From assembly GCA_025927475.1 (NCBI GenBank), contig JAICLL010000038.1, forward strand, positions 1-43,183: DNA of 43,183 nt, in the 5' to 3' direction. Made by a program: the position numbers and the translations under genes. Numbering within the stretch: the first letter of the stretch is position 1; each line of letters opens with the position of its first letter. Positions 21,978 to 29,773 of this stretch are shown one piece after another. The notes under the pieces are model-generated. The model saw only the letters and a list, made by a program, of their open reading frames with translations, ran no database searches and had not been told where the DNA came from. The DNA is from Pirellulales bacterium (GTDB lineage Bacteria > Planctomycetota > Planctomycetia > Pirellulales > JAICIG01).

Positions 21978-24821
21978 TCAATCAAGGTAGCGGAAATCCA
22001 GCGAAGCGAGTAGCGTTTGCCAGTACATTGCCCAGGCGTCGGCCTCATTCGTCCCTTGTTCTCGCGTCGCACGCAGGAATTGTAGGGCGTGTTGTTGTTC
22101 GCCCGGCGAGGCAGGCCGGCCCCAGGCCAGGCGGCAACTGCGCTCGACGCGGCCGAGGTCGTCGAGTCCCTCGATCGACAGCAACCGCCGCGCGGCCTGC
22201 CGGGCGCAATCGAGTACAAACGGATCGTTCATCAAAAACAACGCCTGTTGCGGTGTGGTGCTCTGACTGCGCTGACCGACCACCAGGCTGGGGTCGGCAA
22301 AATCGAACACCTTGAATACTTCGGGCAAGGCGTTTCGCAACACCGGTACATAGATGCTGCGATATCGCTCGTCATGCACATAGCCGTAGTCGGCCGAAAC
22401 GCCGGGCTTGAGCGTTCTGCCGCCCGGACGCGGTTCGAGCTGACCGCTGACCGCCAGCATCGCATCGCGCAGGCATTCGGCATCGAGCCGGCGCCGCGCC
22501 GCCCGTGCCAACAGGCGGTTTTCCGGGTCGGCCGCGCGCGTCGCTTCGTCGGTCTCGGCAGACAAGCGATAGGTGCGCGAAAGTACGATGCGGCGCACGA
22601 GCCGTTTGATCGACCAACCGTCGTCAACCAACTGCGCCGCCAGATAATCGAGCAGTTCGGGGTGCGAAGGCGCCTCGCCCGCCGTGCCGAAATTGTCGGT
22701 GGTTCGCACCAGCCCGGCGCCCAGCAGCCAATGCCAGACGCGGTTGGCGATGACGCGGGCCGTTAGCGGTTTGTCGTCGGCGGCCAACCAATCGGCCAGT
22801 TCGCGCCGACCGCTTTGCGCTTCGCCCAACGGCGTCGTGAGCTGGGGACCGACCGCCTGCAAAAAGCCGCGCGGCACCGATGGCCCCAGATTGTGAACAT
22901 TGCCGCGAATGTGAACGCAGGCATCGCCGATTTCGCGTTCTTCGACGACGCTCATCACCTTCGGTCGAACCGGGCCAGTGGCCTTCAACCGCTTCAGTTC
23001 TTGTTCGAGTTGTTTGATGTCGTCTTGCGGAAGCGGCGCGGCGGCAAGCGATACGGCCGCCGTGTCGTTTTGGGTCGTGTCTGCCGCCGCGTCTCCATCG
23101 ATGGGCAGAAACTGCACCGCATCGGCAATCACATGCCCGTCGGTGTCATGGTTGGCCACGATCACAAAGCCCTGGCCGTTCAACTCAAACTGGAATTGGC
23201 CAAGCGAAATGAACCGCCCTTCGAGCGGCGGCTCGCGTCGCTCATTGATCGAAAGGGCTTTTTCGCCGTCGGCACTGAAGATGGTGACGGGCACATTCGT
23301 CGCCCGATTGCCGCTGGCGGTGTAAGCCAGCCGCACTTCGTATCGGCCTGGCCGCGGAAGCTGCGGCAGAAACGTCAGGGTTTTCGCGCCCTTCTCCGCG
23401 TTCATATCATGCAAATAACCGTCACCGATGTACGCTTGGTTATATTGCGACCGCTGCCACGCGCCGACCTGTTTGGCGTCGCGATCGTCGACCACCACGC
23501 CCGGCAGGTTGGCGGCGGCCACCACAGCGGGCCGGCTGCCACGGGCGGTTTTGATGCGCTCGGCCAGCGCGGCGAGCTGCGCCTCATGCCGTGCCATGCG
23601 CTGTTCTTCCGCGGGATCGAGCGGCAGGGGCAGTTCGAGCCAGTTGGAGACATTCGCGTGCTCCAGTGTTTTGGTGTTGCGCAAAATGCCGGCCAGGGCG
23701 TAATAGTCGCGCGTCGGAATCGGGTCGAACTTGTGATCATGGCAGCGCGCGCAACCCAGCGTTTGCGCCAAGAACACCTTGCCGATCGTGTCGAGCTGTT
23801 CATCGACCACGTCCATCCGCAATTGCGCTTTGTCTTGCTCTTCGAGGTTCACATTGCCCAGCACCAAAAAGGTGGTTGCCGCCAGGCGGTCACGCCGCTC
23901 GTCGAGCGAGTCGGCGGGGAGCAAATCGCCCGCGATCTGCGCCCGCACGAATTCGTTGTATGGCAAGTCGCGGTTGAAGGCGCCGATCACATAATCGCGG
24001 TATCGCCAGGCTTGTTGAAACACCATTCCGCGCAGCGTCAGCGATTCGCCGAACCGCGCCACGTCGAGCCAATGACGCGCCCAACGTTCGCCGAATCGCG
24101 GCGAGGCCAGCAGCCGCTCAACCAACCGCAAATAAGCTTCGTCAGAGGGGTCAGCCACAAACCGGTCGATCGCCTCGGGCGTGGGAGGCAAACCGATCAG
24201 ATCGAAATAGAGACGGCGGACCAACGCGGCGGGCGCCGCATCGGCCGCCGGTTTCAATTCCGCTGCTTCCAGCCGCGCCAGAATGAAGCGATCGATTTCA
24301 CCGGCCGGCCAGGCGCGGTCGCTCACCTCGGGCGGCGGCGATTCGGCCACCGGCTGATACGCCCAATGCTGCCGCGCCGCCGCTTGGGAAGGCGGCTTTG
24401 CCTCTGCCGGTTGGCCATCCGCCGAGCCGCCTCGACGCGGGTCGGCGGCGCCTTGCTCGATCCAACGGCGGAAATCGTCAATGACGTTTTGCGGCAGTCG
24501 GCCGCGAGGAGGCATCTGCAGCGATGAATCGCGGTAGTCCAAAGCGGTCAGCAGCAGACTTTCGTCGGGCTGCCCGGGCGCCATTGCCGGTCCCGAATCG
24601 CCGCCCGAAGCCCAGCCTTCGCGCGAATCGAGGCGCAGTCCGCCTTGCGTCCGCTTCTCGCCCCCGCCATGACATTCGAAGCAATGCTCGACCAGGACCG
24701 GGCGGATGCGGGTCTCAAAAAACTCAATCTGCCTGGCCGAAGGCTCCGCCGCGGCAAGGCGCGTCGCGGCCAGCAGCGCTGCCAGCGCCGTGAACAGGCC
24801 GGTTTGCCAGAGCGAATTCAT
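21978..24821 (-). CDS. Secreted c-type haem / DUF1549 / DUF1553 protein with a golvesin-like insert
   Basis: The 947-residue protein has a signal peptide (residues 1-25) and haem motif CFECH at residues 47-51, exactly the same position as in the paralogue at 9072. DUF1549 follows (CARCHDHKFDPIPTRDYYAL). An inserted beta-sandwich segment lies at about residues 435-565 (VVVDDRDAKQVGAWQRSQYN, YLHDMNAEKGAKTLTFLPQL, then FVIVANHDTDGHVIADAVQF) and resembles the golvesin C-terminal / xanthan-lyase-like domain. DUF1553 closes the protein (ARVIANRVWHWLLGAGLVRT, SRTYRLSAETDEATRA, FLMNDPFVLDCARQAARRLL). Its start overlaps the stop of the upstream glycosyltransferase by 4 nt. The inserted binding domain differs from the discoidin-like insert of the paralogue, suggesting distinct glycan targets. 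Confidence 0.9.
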   Translation of the reverse strand: MNSLWQTGLFTALAALLAATRLAAAEPSARQIEFFETRIRPVLVEHCFECHGGGEKRTQGGLRLDSREGWASGGDSGPAMAPGQPDESLLLTALDYRDSSLQMPPRGRLPQNVIDDFRRWIEQGAADPRRGGSADGQPAEAKPPSQAAARQHWAYQPVAESPPPEVSDRAWPAGEIDRFILARLEAAELKPAADAAPAALVRRLYFDLIGLPPTPEAIDRFVADPSDEAYLRLVERLLASPRFGERWARHWLDVARFGESLTLRGMVFQQAWRYRDYVIGAFNRDLPYNEFVRAQIAGDLLPADSLDERRDRLAATTFLVLGNVNLEEQDKAQLRMDVVDEQLDTIGKVFLAQTLGCARCHDHKFDPIPTRDYYALAGILRNTKTLEHANVSNWLELPLPLDPAEEQRMARHEAQLAALAERIKTARGSRPAVVAAANLPGVVVDDRDAKQVGAWQRSQYNQAYIGDGYLHDMNAEKGAKTLTFLPQLPRPGRYEVRLAYTASGNRATNVPVTIFSADGEKALSINERREPPLEGRFISLGQFQFELNGQGFVIVANHDTDGHVIADAVQFLPIDGDAAADTTQNDTAAVSLAAAPLPQDDIKQLEQELKRLKATGPVRPKVMSVVEEREIGDACVHIRGNVHNLGPSVPRGFLQAVGPQLTTPLGEAQSGRRELADWLAADDKPLTARVIANRVWHWLLGAGLVRTTDNFGTAGEAPSHPELLDYLAAQLVDDGWSIKRLVRRIVLSRTYRLSAETDEATRAADPENRLLARAARRRLDAECLRDAMLAVSGQLEPRPGGRTLKPGVSADYGYVHDERYRSIYVPVLRNALPEVFKVFDFADPSLVVGQRSQSTTPQQALFLMNDPFVLDCARQAARRLLSIEGLDDLGRVERSCRLAWGRPASPGEQQHALQFLRATREQGTNEADAWAMYWQTLLASLDFRYLD

Positions 24822-26248
24822 AAACGGTCCGTGCGAACCCCTCCACGAATCTCCGTTCGATTATACCGTAAACTCCACGAGAAAGGTGAGCAAACGGGAA
24901 CAAGCAAGCCCCACATTGCCAGCAGCAGCACGACGGCAAACCACGTCGGAAAGCCCCAGGCCAACAGAACGTCGCCCAACGGCTTACCCGTGACGCCTTT
25001 CGAGGTCAGTGGGCCAAGCACCAAAAGCGGCGGCAGCCACCAGCGGGCATCACAGCGGCGTTCGACGATTGCCCGCGCCATCACCAGGCACGGCAGCAGC
25101 AACACCACATAGTGCGCCTTGCTCGACATGGGGCTAAGCAGCAGCATCAGACAGCAGATTGACGACGCTTCGACACCGGTTCTTATTTCCGCCCAATCAC
25201 TCGGAAAAGCCTGATGGCCGGGGCCGTCACGCCCGTGCTCGCGGGCGGCATCGACGCGTGCTTTGCTGAACCCTGAACCCTGAATCCTGAGCCCTTTGAG
25301 CGGGCTGCCCATTCGCCATGCCGTTATGGCCAGCAGCAACGCGCTAATGCCGTACGTCAGCCAGCGCATGCCACGAACGGTGGCTTCCGACAGCGTGGCG
25401 TGTGCCGTGGGCAAATCGGCCGCCGACAGGGGAAAGCCGGCCTGGAAGTAGCGGTTTACCAGAGCCGACAGCGATTGGTTCAGCACCAGGTCGCTGTCCC
25501 ACACGCCCGGCGCGGTGCGGCCGACTTTCAACAGAAAAGTGCCCACCCAATCGCCCAGGTACGAAACTCCGGCGGTCTGCGGCCAGATCCAGTCGGGCAG
25601 CCGATTCAGCGCCACCGCCACAAACACCAACACTGCGGCGGCCTTGAACCGGCCCCGCCAGACCAGATAGGGCGCGAACAACAGCGGCGTACATTTCATG
25701 CCGGCGGCCAGCCCCAGCAGCGCCGCTGCCCGCATGGTGTGTCCGCGCGCCAAAGACAGACATCCGGCCATCAAACAAGCGCAGATCACCGCGTCGGACT
25801 GCTGGTTTTCGAGCGGGGCGATCAAGAACCGCGACGCCAGCAGCAGCCCCAGGCCGAACACCGCCGCTTGCCGCCGGGCTAGCGCCGCCAGACTTCCGCC
25901 GCCGATCAATCGCCAGGCGCAAACGACCGCCACGCTGAGGGCAACGACATTCACCAGATACCACGCCACCAGCGAGGCGCGCGGCGGCAGATTGGCCAAC
26001 GGCGCCGCCAGCATGGCCATGACGGGCGGATAGGCGTAGGCGTTCGCCTCCAGGGCATGATGGATGCGCTCGCCCGCTTGCAGACGTTGAGCCGCCCGCA
26101 CGTAACATTGTTGCCATTCGCCCCGTTCGCCCTTGCGCATGAAGGGCCAAGCCAATACCACAAACATCGCCACCGCCGCCCACAGTGCCCAATGTCGGCG
26201 AGGCTTGGCACGCCAATCGGCTATGACGGGTCGAGAAAGCTCGGCCAC
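24818..26248 (-). CDS. GT87-like (DUF2029) membrane glycosyltransferase
   Basis: The 476-residue polytopic membrane protein has about ten hydrophobic segments and the GT87/DUF2029 pattern. After the first helix comes YVRAAQRLQAGERIHHALEA with AYAYPPVMAMLAAPLANLP, later ENQQSDAVICACLMAGCLSL and GLAAGMKCTPLLFAPYLVWR. Members transfer mannose or other sugars from a polyprenyl-phosphate carrier at the membrane. The catalytic Asp of the first extracytoplasmic loop is not certain here. A heptamer repeat (25266-25295) is translated as the loop GLRIQGSGFSK. It is the first gene of a probable operon with the haem/DUF1549/DUF1553 protein and CstA. A GTG or other upstream start cannot be excluded. Confidence 0.75.
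   Translation of the reverse strand: MAELSRPVIADWRAKPRRHWALWAAVAMFVVLAWPFMRKGERGEWQQCYVRAAQRLQAGERIHHALEANAYAYPPVMAMLAAPLANLPPRASLVAWYLVNVVALSVAVVCAWRLIGGGSLAALARRQAAVFGLGLLLASRFLIAPLENQQSDAVICACLMAGCLSLARGHTMRAAALLGLAAGMKCTPLLFAPYLVWRGRFKAAAVLVFVAVALNRLPDWIWPQTAGVSYLGDWVGTFLLKVGRTAPGVWDSDLVLNQSLSALVNRYFQAGFPLSAADLPTAHATLSEATVRGMRWLTYGISALLLAITAWRMGSPLKGLRIQGSGFSKARVDAAREHGRDGPGHQAFPSDWAEIRTGVEASSICCLMLLLSPMSSKAHYVVLLLPCLVMARAIVERRCDARWWLPPLLVLGPLTSKGVTGKPLGDVLLAWGFPTWFAVVLLLAMWGLLVPVCSPFSWSLRYNRTEIRGGVRTDRL
25266..25295. repeat. GAACCCT heptamer repeat inside the glycosyltransferase
   Basis: Four units with a 7-nt period are present (CTGAACC, CTGAACC, CTGAATC, CTGAGCC). On the coding strand they give GLRIQGSGF in a hydrophilic loop between membrane segments, almost the same peptide as in the prepilin-peptidase-like gene. 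It is read in the same orientation there. Confidence 0.8.
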
Positions 26249-26611
26249 CAGTAAATCGTCCCTGATGCGGTGTATGCGGCAGACCGGGCGCCGCGGTGAT
26301 CCAAGAAACCTAGGGAGTATATCCAGTGTGCCGGCCAGACCAAAAGAACAAATCTTTCAAGCGTGAATGGATGGTAACTTGCTGCTGGAAAAACACCAAT
26401 GGGTGCTACGGCATCCGCCGCGGCGCGGGCGTAGGAACGGGTTTGCAATGGACGTCTGTAGGGAACGCCCTCTGTGGCGTTCCGTGTGCTACGGATCAAG
26501 GTCGGACCGCCCCTCGCGGAACGCCAAGTGGTGATTCCCCGCCGAGGTGAAGCAAGGCTACTTTTCGCAGGACGGCGGGCGATGTATGCTCGCCGCATGG
26601 AAAGGATCTTG
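26249..26611. other. Divergent intergenic region with a hairpin repeat
   Basis: This ~360-bp gap separates the minus-strand glycosyltransferase operon from the plus-strand membrane protein. It contains GGAACGCC (26462-26469) and GGCGTTCC (26476-26483), forming a perfect 8-bp stem with a 6-nt loop. Outer GTAG/CTAC arms flank it, and a third GGAACGCC lies at 26518-26525. No coding sequence was recognised; promoters for both directions must lie here but were not resolved. Confidence 0.6.
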
Positions 26612-27313
26612 ATGGCCGAGAGTGCCGGTCAGACGCGGCGGGCCCCCGCGGGGCGAACCGCCCTGCACATTCTGGCGCTTGTGCTAGGCGCCGTCGGAAT
26701 CTTCACGGGGTTAAACACCGCGACCGAGCTGATCACCACCGGCGCGCCATCACCGGTTCCCGAGTTGTCTCGTTCGGCCGAAATCGAGCAAGCCATGTCG
26801 ATTTACGAAGAGATGAACCAAGAGATTGCCGCCGCGAACGCGGAGCATCGAGTGCGCCAGGCGATGTTCGCCGCCGCGCATCTGGCCGTTTCGGTCGGAT
26901 TGCTGGTCGGCGCCGTTGGCGGCCTGAGGGCGAAGCCGTCGGCAAACTGCTTGCTGGTCGCCGCGTGCTGCGGCGGAATCTTTTTTGAACTGGCGCATCT
27001 CATGCCGGGCATTCGAGACGCGCAGCAGGCAAACCAAGTGATGCAGCGGGATGTGCCTCGCATGCTCCGCGCCCTTTCCGGGCCTGCTGCGAGCGACGGA
27101 GCCGACGGCATTTCGCCGCCGGCCACCGCGCTAGTGCGCGCGGTCGGAGAAACCAGAATCCTCACCACGCTGGCCGCCGTGCTTTTCAAAGCTATCTTTT
27201 ATTGCATCGGTCTCAGGGCCTTGACGCAGGTCGCGCCCGATGGCCGCCTTTCGCTCTGCGACACTGGTCCGCTCGCGGCAGAAGAACGCGACAGAACGCC
27301 CCACGAAGCTTGA
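26612..27313 (+). CDS. Unrecognised small membrane protein
   Basis: The start at 26612 is chosen because GAAAGGA lies 5 nt upstream; in-frame ATGs at 26582 and 26597 are possible. The product of about 233 residues has membrane segments near residues 15-35 (ALHILALVLGAVGIFTGLN), 85-105 (AAHLAVSVGLLVGAVGGLRA), 110-130 (CLLVAACCGGIFFELAHLM) and 190-210 (LTTLAAVLFKAIFYCIGLRA). A soluble loop holding an acidic helix (SAEIEQAMSIYEEMNQEIAA) joins the first two. I do not recognise a family. It precedes coaD by 8 bp on the same strand, so the two are probably co-transcribed; a functional link is not implied. Confidence 0.65.
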   Translation: MAESAGQTRRAPAGRTALHILALVLGAVGIFTGLNTATELITTGAPSPVPELSRSAEIEQAMSIYEEMNQEIAAANAEHRVRQAMFAAAHLAVSVGLLVGAVGGLRAKPSANCLLVAACCGGIFFELAHLMPGIRDAQQANQVMQRDVPRMLRALSGPAASDGADGISPPATALVRAVGETRILTTLAAVLFKAIFYCIGLRALTQVAPDGRLSLCDTGPLAAEERDRTPHEA

Positions 27314-27321
27314 GCCCAATC

Positions 27322-27810
27322 ATGAATAGCTCGCGCATTGCTGTCTACACCGGATCGTTCGACCCGATCACGCTCGGGCATCTTAACGTCATCGAACGGG
27401 CCAGCTCGCTGGTCGACACGCTGATTGTGGGCATTGGCATCAACGCCGGCAAAGATCCGTTGTTCACGCCCGACGAGCGGGTGGAACTGGTGCGCCGCAC
27501 CACCGCTCGGTTCGACAATGTCGAAGTGCGGCAGTTCTCGGGACTGGCCGTCAGTTTTGTACGCGAGTGCGGCGCCCGAGTGATGGTCCGCGGCGTGCGG
27601 CCTTTGACTGACTTGGAAGCCGAACTGACGATGATGCTGGCCAATCGGCAACTCGATCCGGGCATCGAGACCGTCGTGCTGATGGCCGACAAGGAATTTG
27701 CCCACGTTTCGAGCACCTTAATTAAGCAGATTGCGCCGCTAGCCAGCGACGAGGAGTTGGCGCATTTCGTTCCGCCTGAAGTGATTGCCGAATTGCGCCG
27801 GCGGTTGTAG
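27322..27810 (+). CDS. coaD: Phosphopantetheine adenylyltransferase
   Basis: This 162-residue cytoplasmic enzyme makes dephospho-CoA from 4'-phosphopantetheine and ATP, the penultimate step of coenzyme A synthesis. The nucleotidyltransferase signature is complete: AVYTGSFDPITLGHLNVIER contains the T/H-x-G-H motif, MVRGVRPLTDLEAELTMMLA binds substrate, and the C-terminal region holds VSSTLIKQIA, the SSS/T-x-x-K/R loop. Length matches the family. ATG 27322 is 8 bp after the membrane-protein stop and is the only sensible start. Nothing odd is seen. Confidence 0.97.
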   Translation: MNSSRIAVYTGSFDPITLGHLNVIERASSLVDTLIVGIGINAGKDPLFTPDERVELVRRTTARFDNVEVRQFSGLAVSFVRECGARVMVRGVRPLTDLEAELTMMLANRQLDPGIETVVLMADKEFAHVSSTLIKQIAPLASDEELAHFVPPEVIAELRRRL

Positions 27811-27906
27811 CAGGGCGGAAGGCAAACAGATTGGCCGGCAAAGAGAAGAGAAGCGTAGGTGGCTGAGGCTTGCCGATGCCCCGGAAGCGGATCGACCGGG
27901 TATGGC

Positions 27907-28974
27907 CTAGTTCTTCGAGCCCTCTTCTTTATTCAGATGCCGGCGCAGGTAGCGCGCCCGTTCGATGTTGCGGTCGGCGGTGGTCAGCTCCGAACCGGTC
28001 AGCTTTTGCAGATGGGCCGGCTGGGTGTAAATGAAGAGCTTGTTGAGAGCGGGAATCTCCAGATCGGGAATCAAGCCCAGATTAACGCCCATCCGCACGC
28101 TCGAAAGCAAGTGCATCGTTTCTTCCGAGCTGATGGTCTGCGCCGTGCGCAGAATGCCGTAAGCCCGGCTCACGCGGTCGTGCAGGGTTTCCTGGCTCTC
28201 GCGGACCAGAAACTCGCGGGCCTTGCGTTCGTAGTCGATGATGGTCGGCACCACGTCGCCGACTTGTTTTACCAGGTCGATCTCTGCCCGGCCCAGCGTA
28301 ATCTGATTGCTGATCTGGTAAAAATCGCCCATGGCCTGCGACCCCTCGCCATATAACCCCCGCACTGCCAGGCTGATTTTTTGCAGCGAGCGAAACAGCT
28401 TTTCGATCTGCCGCGTGATCACCAGGGCCGGCAGGTGCAGCATCACGCTGACGCGCATGCCGGTGCCGACATTGGTGGGGCAGGCCGTCAAATAGCCCAA
28501 TCGGTCGTTAAAGGCATAGGTCACCTGCGACTCGATCAGGTCGTCGATCGAGCTGATCTGATCCCAAGCCCCGGCGAGATCCAGCCCGCTGTGCATCACC
28601 TGAATTCGCAGATGATCTTCTTCGTTGATCATCAGGCTGACGCGCTCTTGCGGGTCGATGGCCACGCCGCGGGCGCCCTCGGCCTCGGCATGTTCGCGGC
28701 TGATCAGTTGGCGCTCGACCAGAAACTGCCGGTCGATGCCTTCGAGCTTATCGACATCGATGTAGTCCAGCTCGGTTGCTTCGCGGACCCGCAAGATACG
28801 TTCGCGGAGCGTCCGCTCGATCTCGGCGCGGTCGGCAGTATTGGCGCGGCTGATGAAGGGATAGTCGGCCAGATTCCGAGCCAGGCGAATGCGGCTGCTG
28901 ATCACGATGTCGGATTCGGGACCAGAACCGCGAAGCCATTCGCCGCTGGAACGTGCTAGCTCGGAGAATTCCAC
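27907..28974 (-). CDS. mcsB: Protein arginine kinase
   Basis: The 355-residue protein belongs to the phosphagen (guanido) kinase superfamily in its bacterial McsB form. Visible family segments are VISSRIRLARNLADYPFISR near the N-terminus, NEEDHLRIQVMHSGLDL and YLTACPTNVGTGMRVSVMLH, which contains the catalytic-site Cys. McsB phosphorylates arginines on proteins, marking them for ClpCP degradation in Firmicutes. The activator McsA is encoded 3 bp upstream on the same strand. Neither ctsR nor clpC lies in the window, so the target protease must be elsewhere. The frame is full length. Confidence 0.93.
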   Translation of the reverse strand: MEFSELARSSGEWLRGSGPESDIVISSRIRLARNLADYPFISRANTADRAEIERTLRERILRVREATELDYIDVDKLEGIDRQFLVERQLISREHAEAEGARGVAIDPQERVSLMINEEDHLRIQVMHSGLDLAGAWDQISSIDDLIESQVTYAFNDRLGYLTACPTNVGTGMRVSVMLHLPALVITRQIEKLFRSLQKISLAVRGLYGEGSQAMGDFYQISNQITLGRAEIDLVKQVGDVVPTIIDYERKAREFLVRESQETLHDRVSRAYGILRTAQTISSEETMHLLSSVRMGVNLGLIPDLEIPALNKLFIYTQPAHLQKLTGSELTTADRNIERARYLRRHLNKEEGSKN

Positions 28975-28977
28975 AGC

Positions 28978-29475
28978 TTAACTCGCCCTTTCGATCTGGC
29001 GGATCTGGTCGCGCAATTGAGACGCCCGTTCGTAGTTTTCGCGCTGGATGGCGTCTTTCATCTCGCGCCGCAGCCGGATCAGTTGCGTCTGCTCGTCGGT
29101 GCCGTTCGACGACCGGTGGGGGCGCTTGCCCACGTGGGTGGTCTCGCCGTGGATGTTCATGATCAGCGGGTCGAGCTCTTTTTGAAAGCAGACGTAGTCG
29201 TGGGGGCAACCCAGCCGCCCCTGATTGCGAAACTCGAAGAACGTGATGCCGCAGATCGGGCAGGCCTGTTGATCGAGCCGGGCCAACTCTTCGGCAGTGC
29301 CGCCCACCAGTTGCTGGGCCAGGGCCCCGGCCAGGTTGCCGGCTTGCTGGTCACTGTCCGATTCGGTGAGATATTGCCGCGCATGCTCTTCGCAGAGATG
29401 CAGCTCTTGAGGTTTGCCGCCGGTCAGTTCGGTAATGTGGAACGTGGCCGACTTTTCGCAGCGTTGGCACTTCAT
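28978..29475 (-). CDS. mcsA: McsA-type zinc protein with UVR motif
   Basis: The 165-residue protein has the McsA layout. A zinc-binding N-terminus (CQRCEKSATFHITELTGGK, then CEEHA) is followed by a second zinc site (CPICGITFFEFRNQGRLGC, with PHDY). A C-terminal UvrB/UvrC-like coiled motif completes it (LRREMKDAIQRENYERASQL, RDQIRQIE). McsA activates the arginine kinase McsB and senses stress through its zinc cysteines in Firmicutes. All cysteine pairs appear intact. The 3-bp gap to mcsB indicates an operon whose promoter must lie in the ~300-bp gap before trpE. Confidence 0.92.
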   Translation of the reverse strand: MKCQRCEKSATFHITELTGGKPQELHLCEEHARQYLTESDSDQQAGNLAGALAQQLVGGTAEELARLDQQACPICGITFFEFRNQGRLGCPHDYVCFQKELDPLIMNIHGETTHVGKRPHRSSNGTDEQTQLIRLRREMKDAIQRENYERASQLRDQIRQIERAS

Positions 29476-29773
29476 CGTCGATCAGTCCACCGTATTGGCG
29501 AAGCTTGACAGGAGCGACTCGAGATAGAAATTGCTGCGGGAATTCTATCAACGCCCCCCTGAGTGTCAACCCGAGCGGCACGGCGGCGAGGTGCCGTAAA
29601 TCAGGTGTGGCTCGGCGGATAAGTCGCGGCGACGACCGCTTCGGCGGCTGCCCGGGCGAGTTGCCGTCCCGCTGGCGGGCTGGTAAGCTTCCCTAGATCA
29701 GAACAGAAGGCAACGAAGGAAACTTTTCTCCTTCTTTGTTCCCTTCGTTGCCTTCTGTTGCTTTGCCCACCGC
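29476..29773. other. Divergent intergenic region between mcsA and trpE
   Basis: This ~300-bp gap contains promoters for both directions that I could not resolve and, on its right side, the long inverted repeat at 29702-29759. No coding sequence was recognised; no tryptophan-rich leader peptide is visible before trpE. Confidence 0.5.
29702..29759. repeat. Perfect 18-bp inverted repeat before trpE
   Basis: AACAGAAGGCAACGAAGG (29702-29719) pairs perfectly with 29742-29759; after one mismatch three more pairs form. The loop is pyrimidine-rich. It ends 14 nt before the trpE ATG, so the hairpin could control trpE translation or act as a terminator for the leader. It might equally be a dispersed repeat element. 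Confidence 0.85.

Noticed and set aside
22815..24527. 570-codon plus-strand frame opposite the second haem/DUF1549/DUF1553 gene
   Set aside because: Arg/Gln/His-rich shadow; the minus strand carries CxxCH, DUF1549 and DUF1553 motifs.
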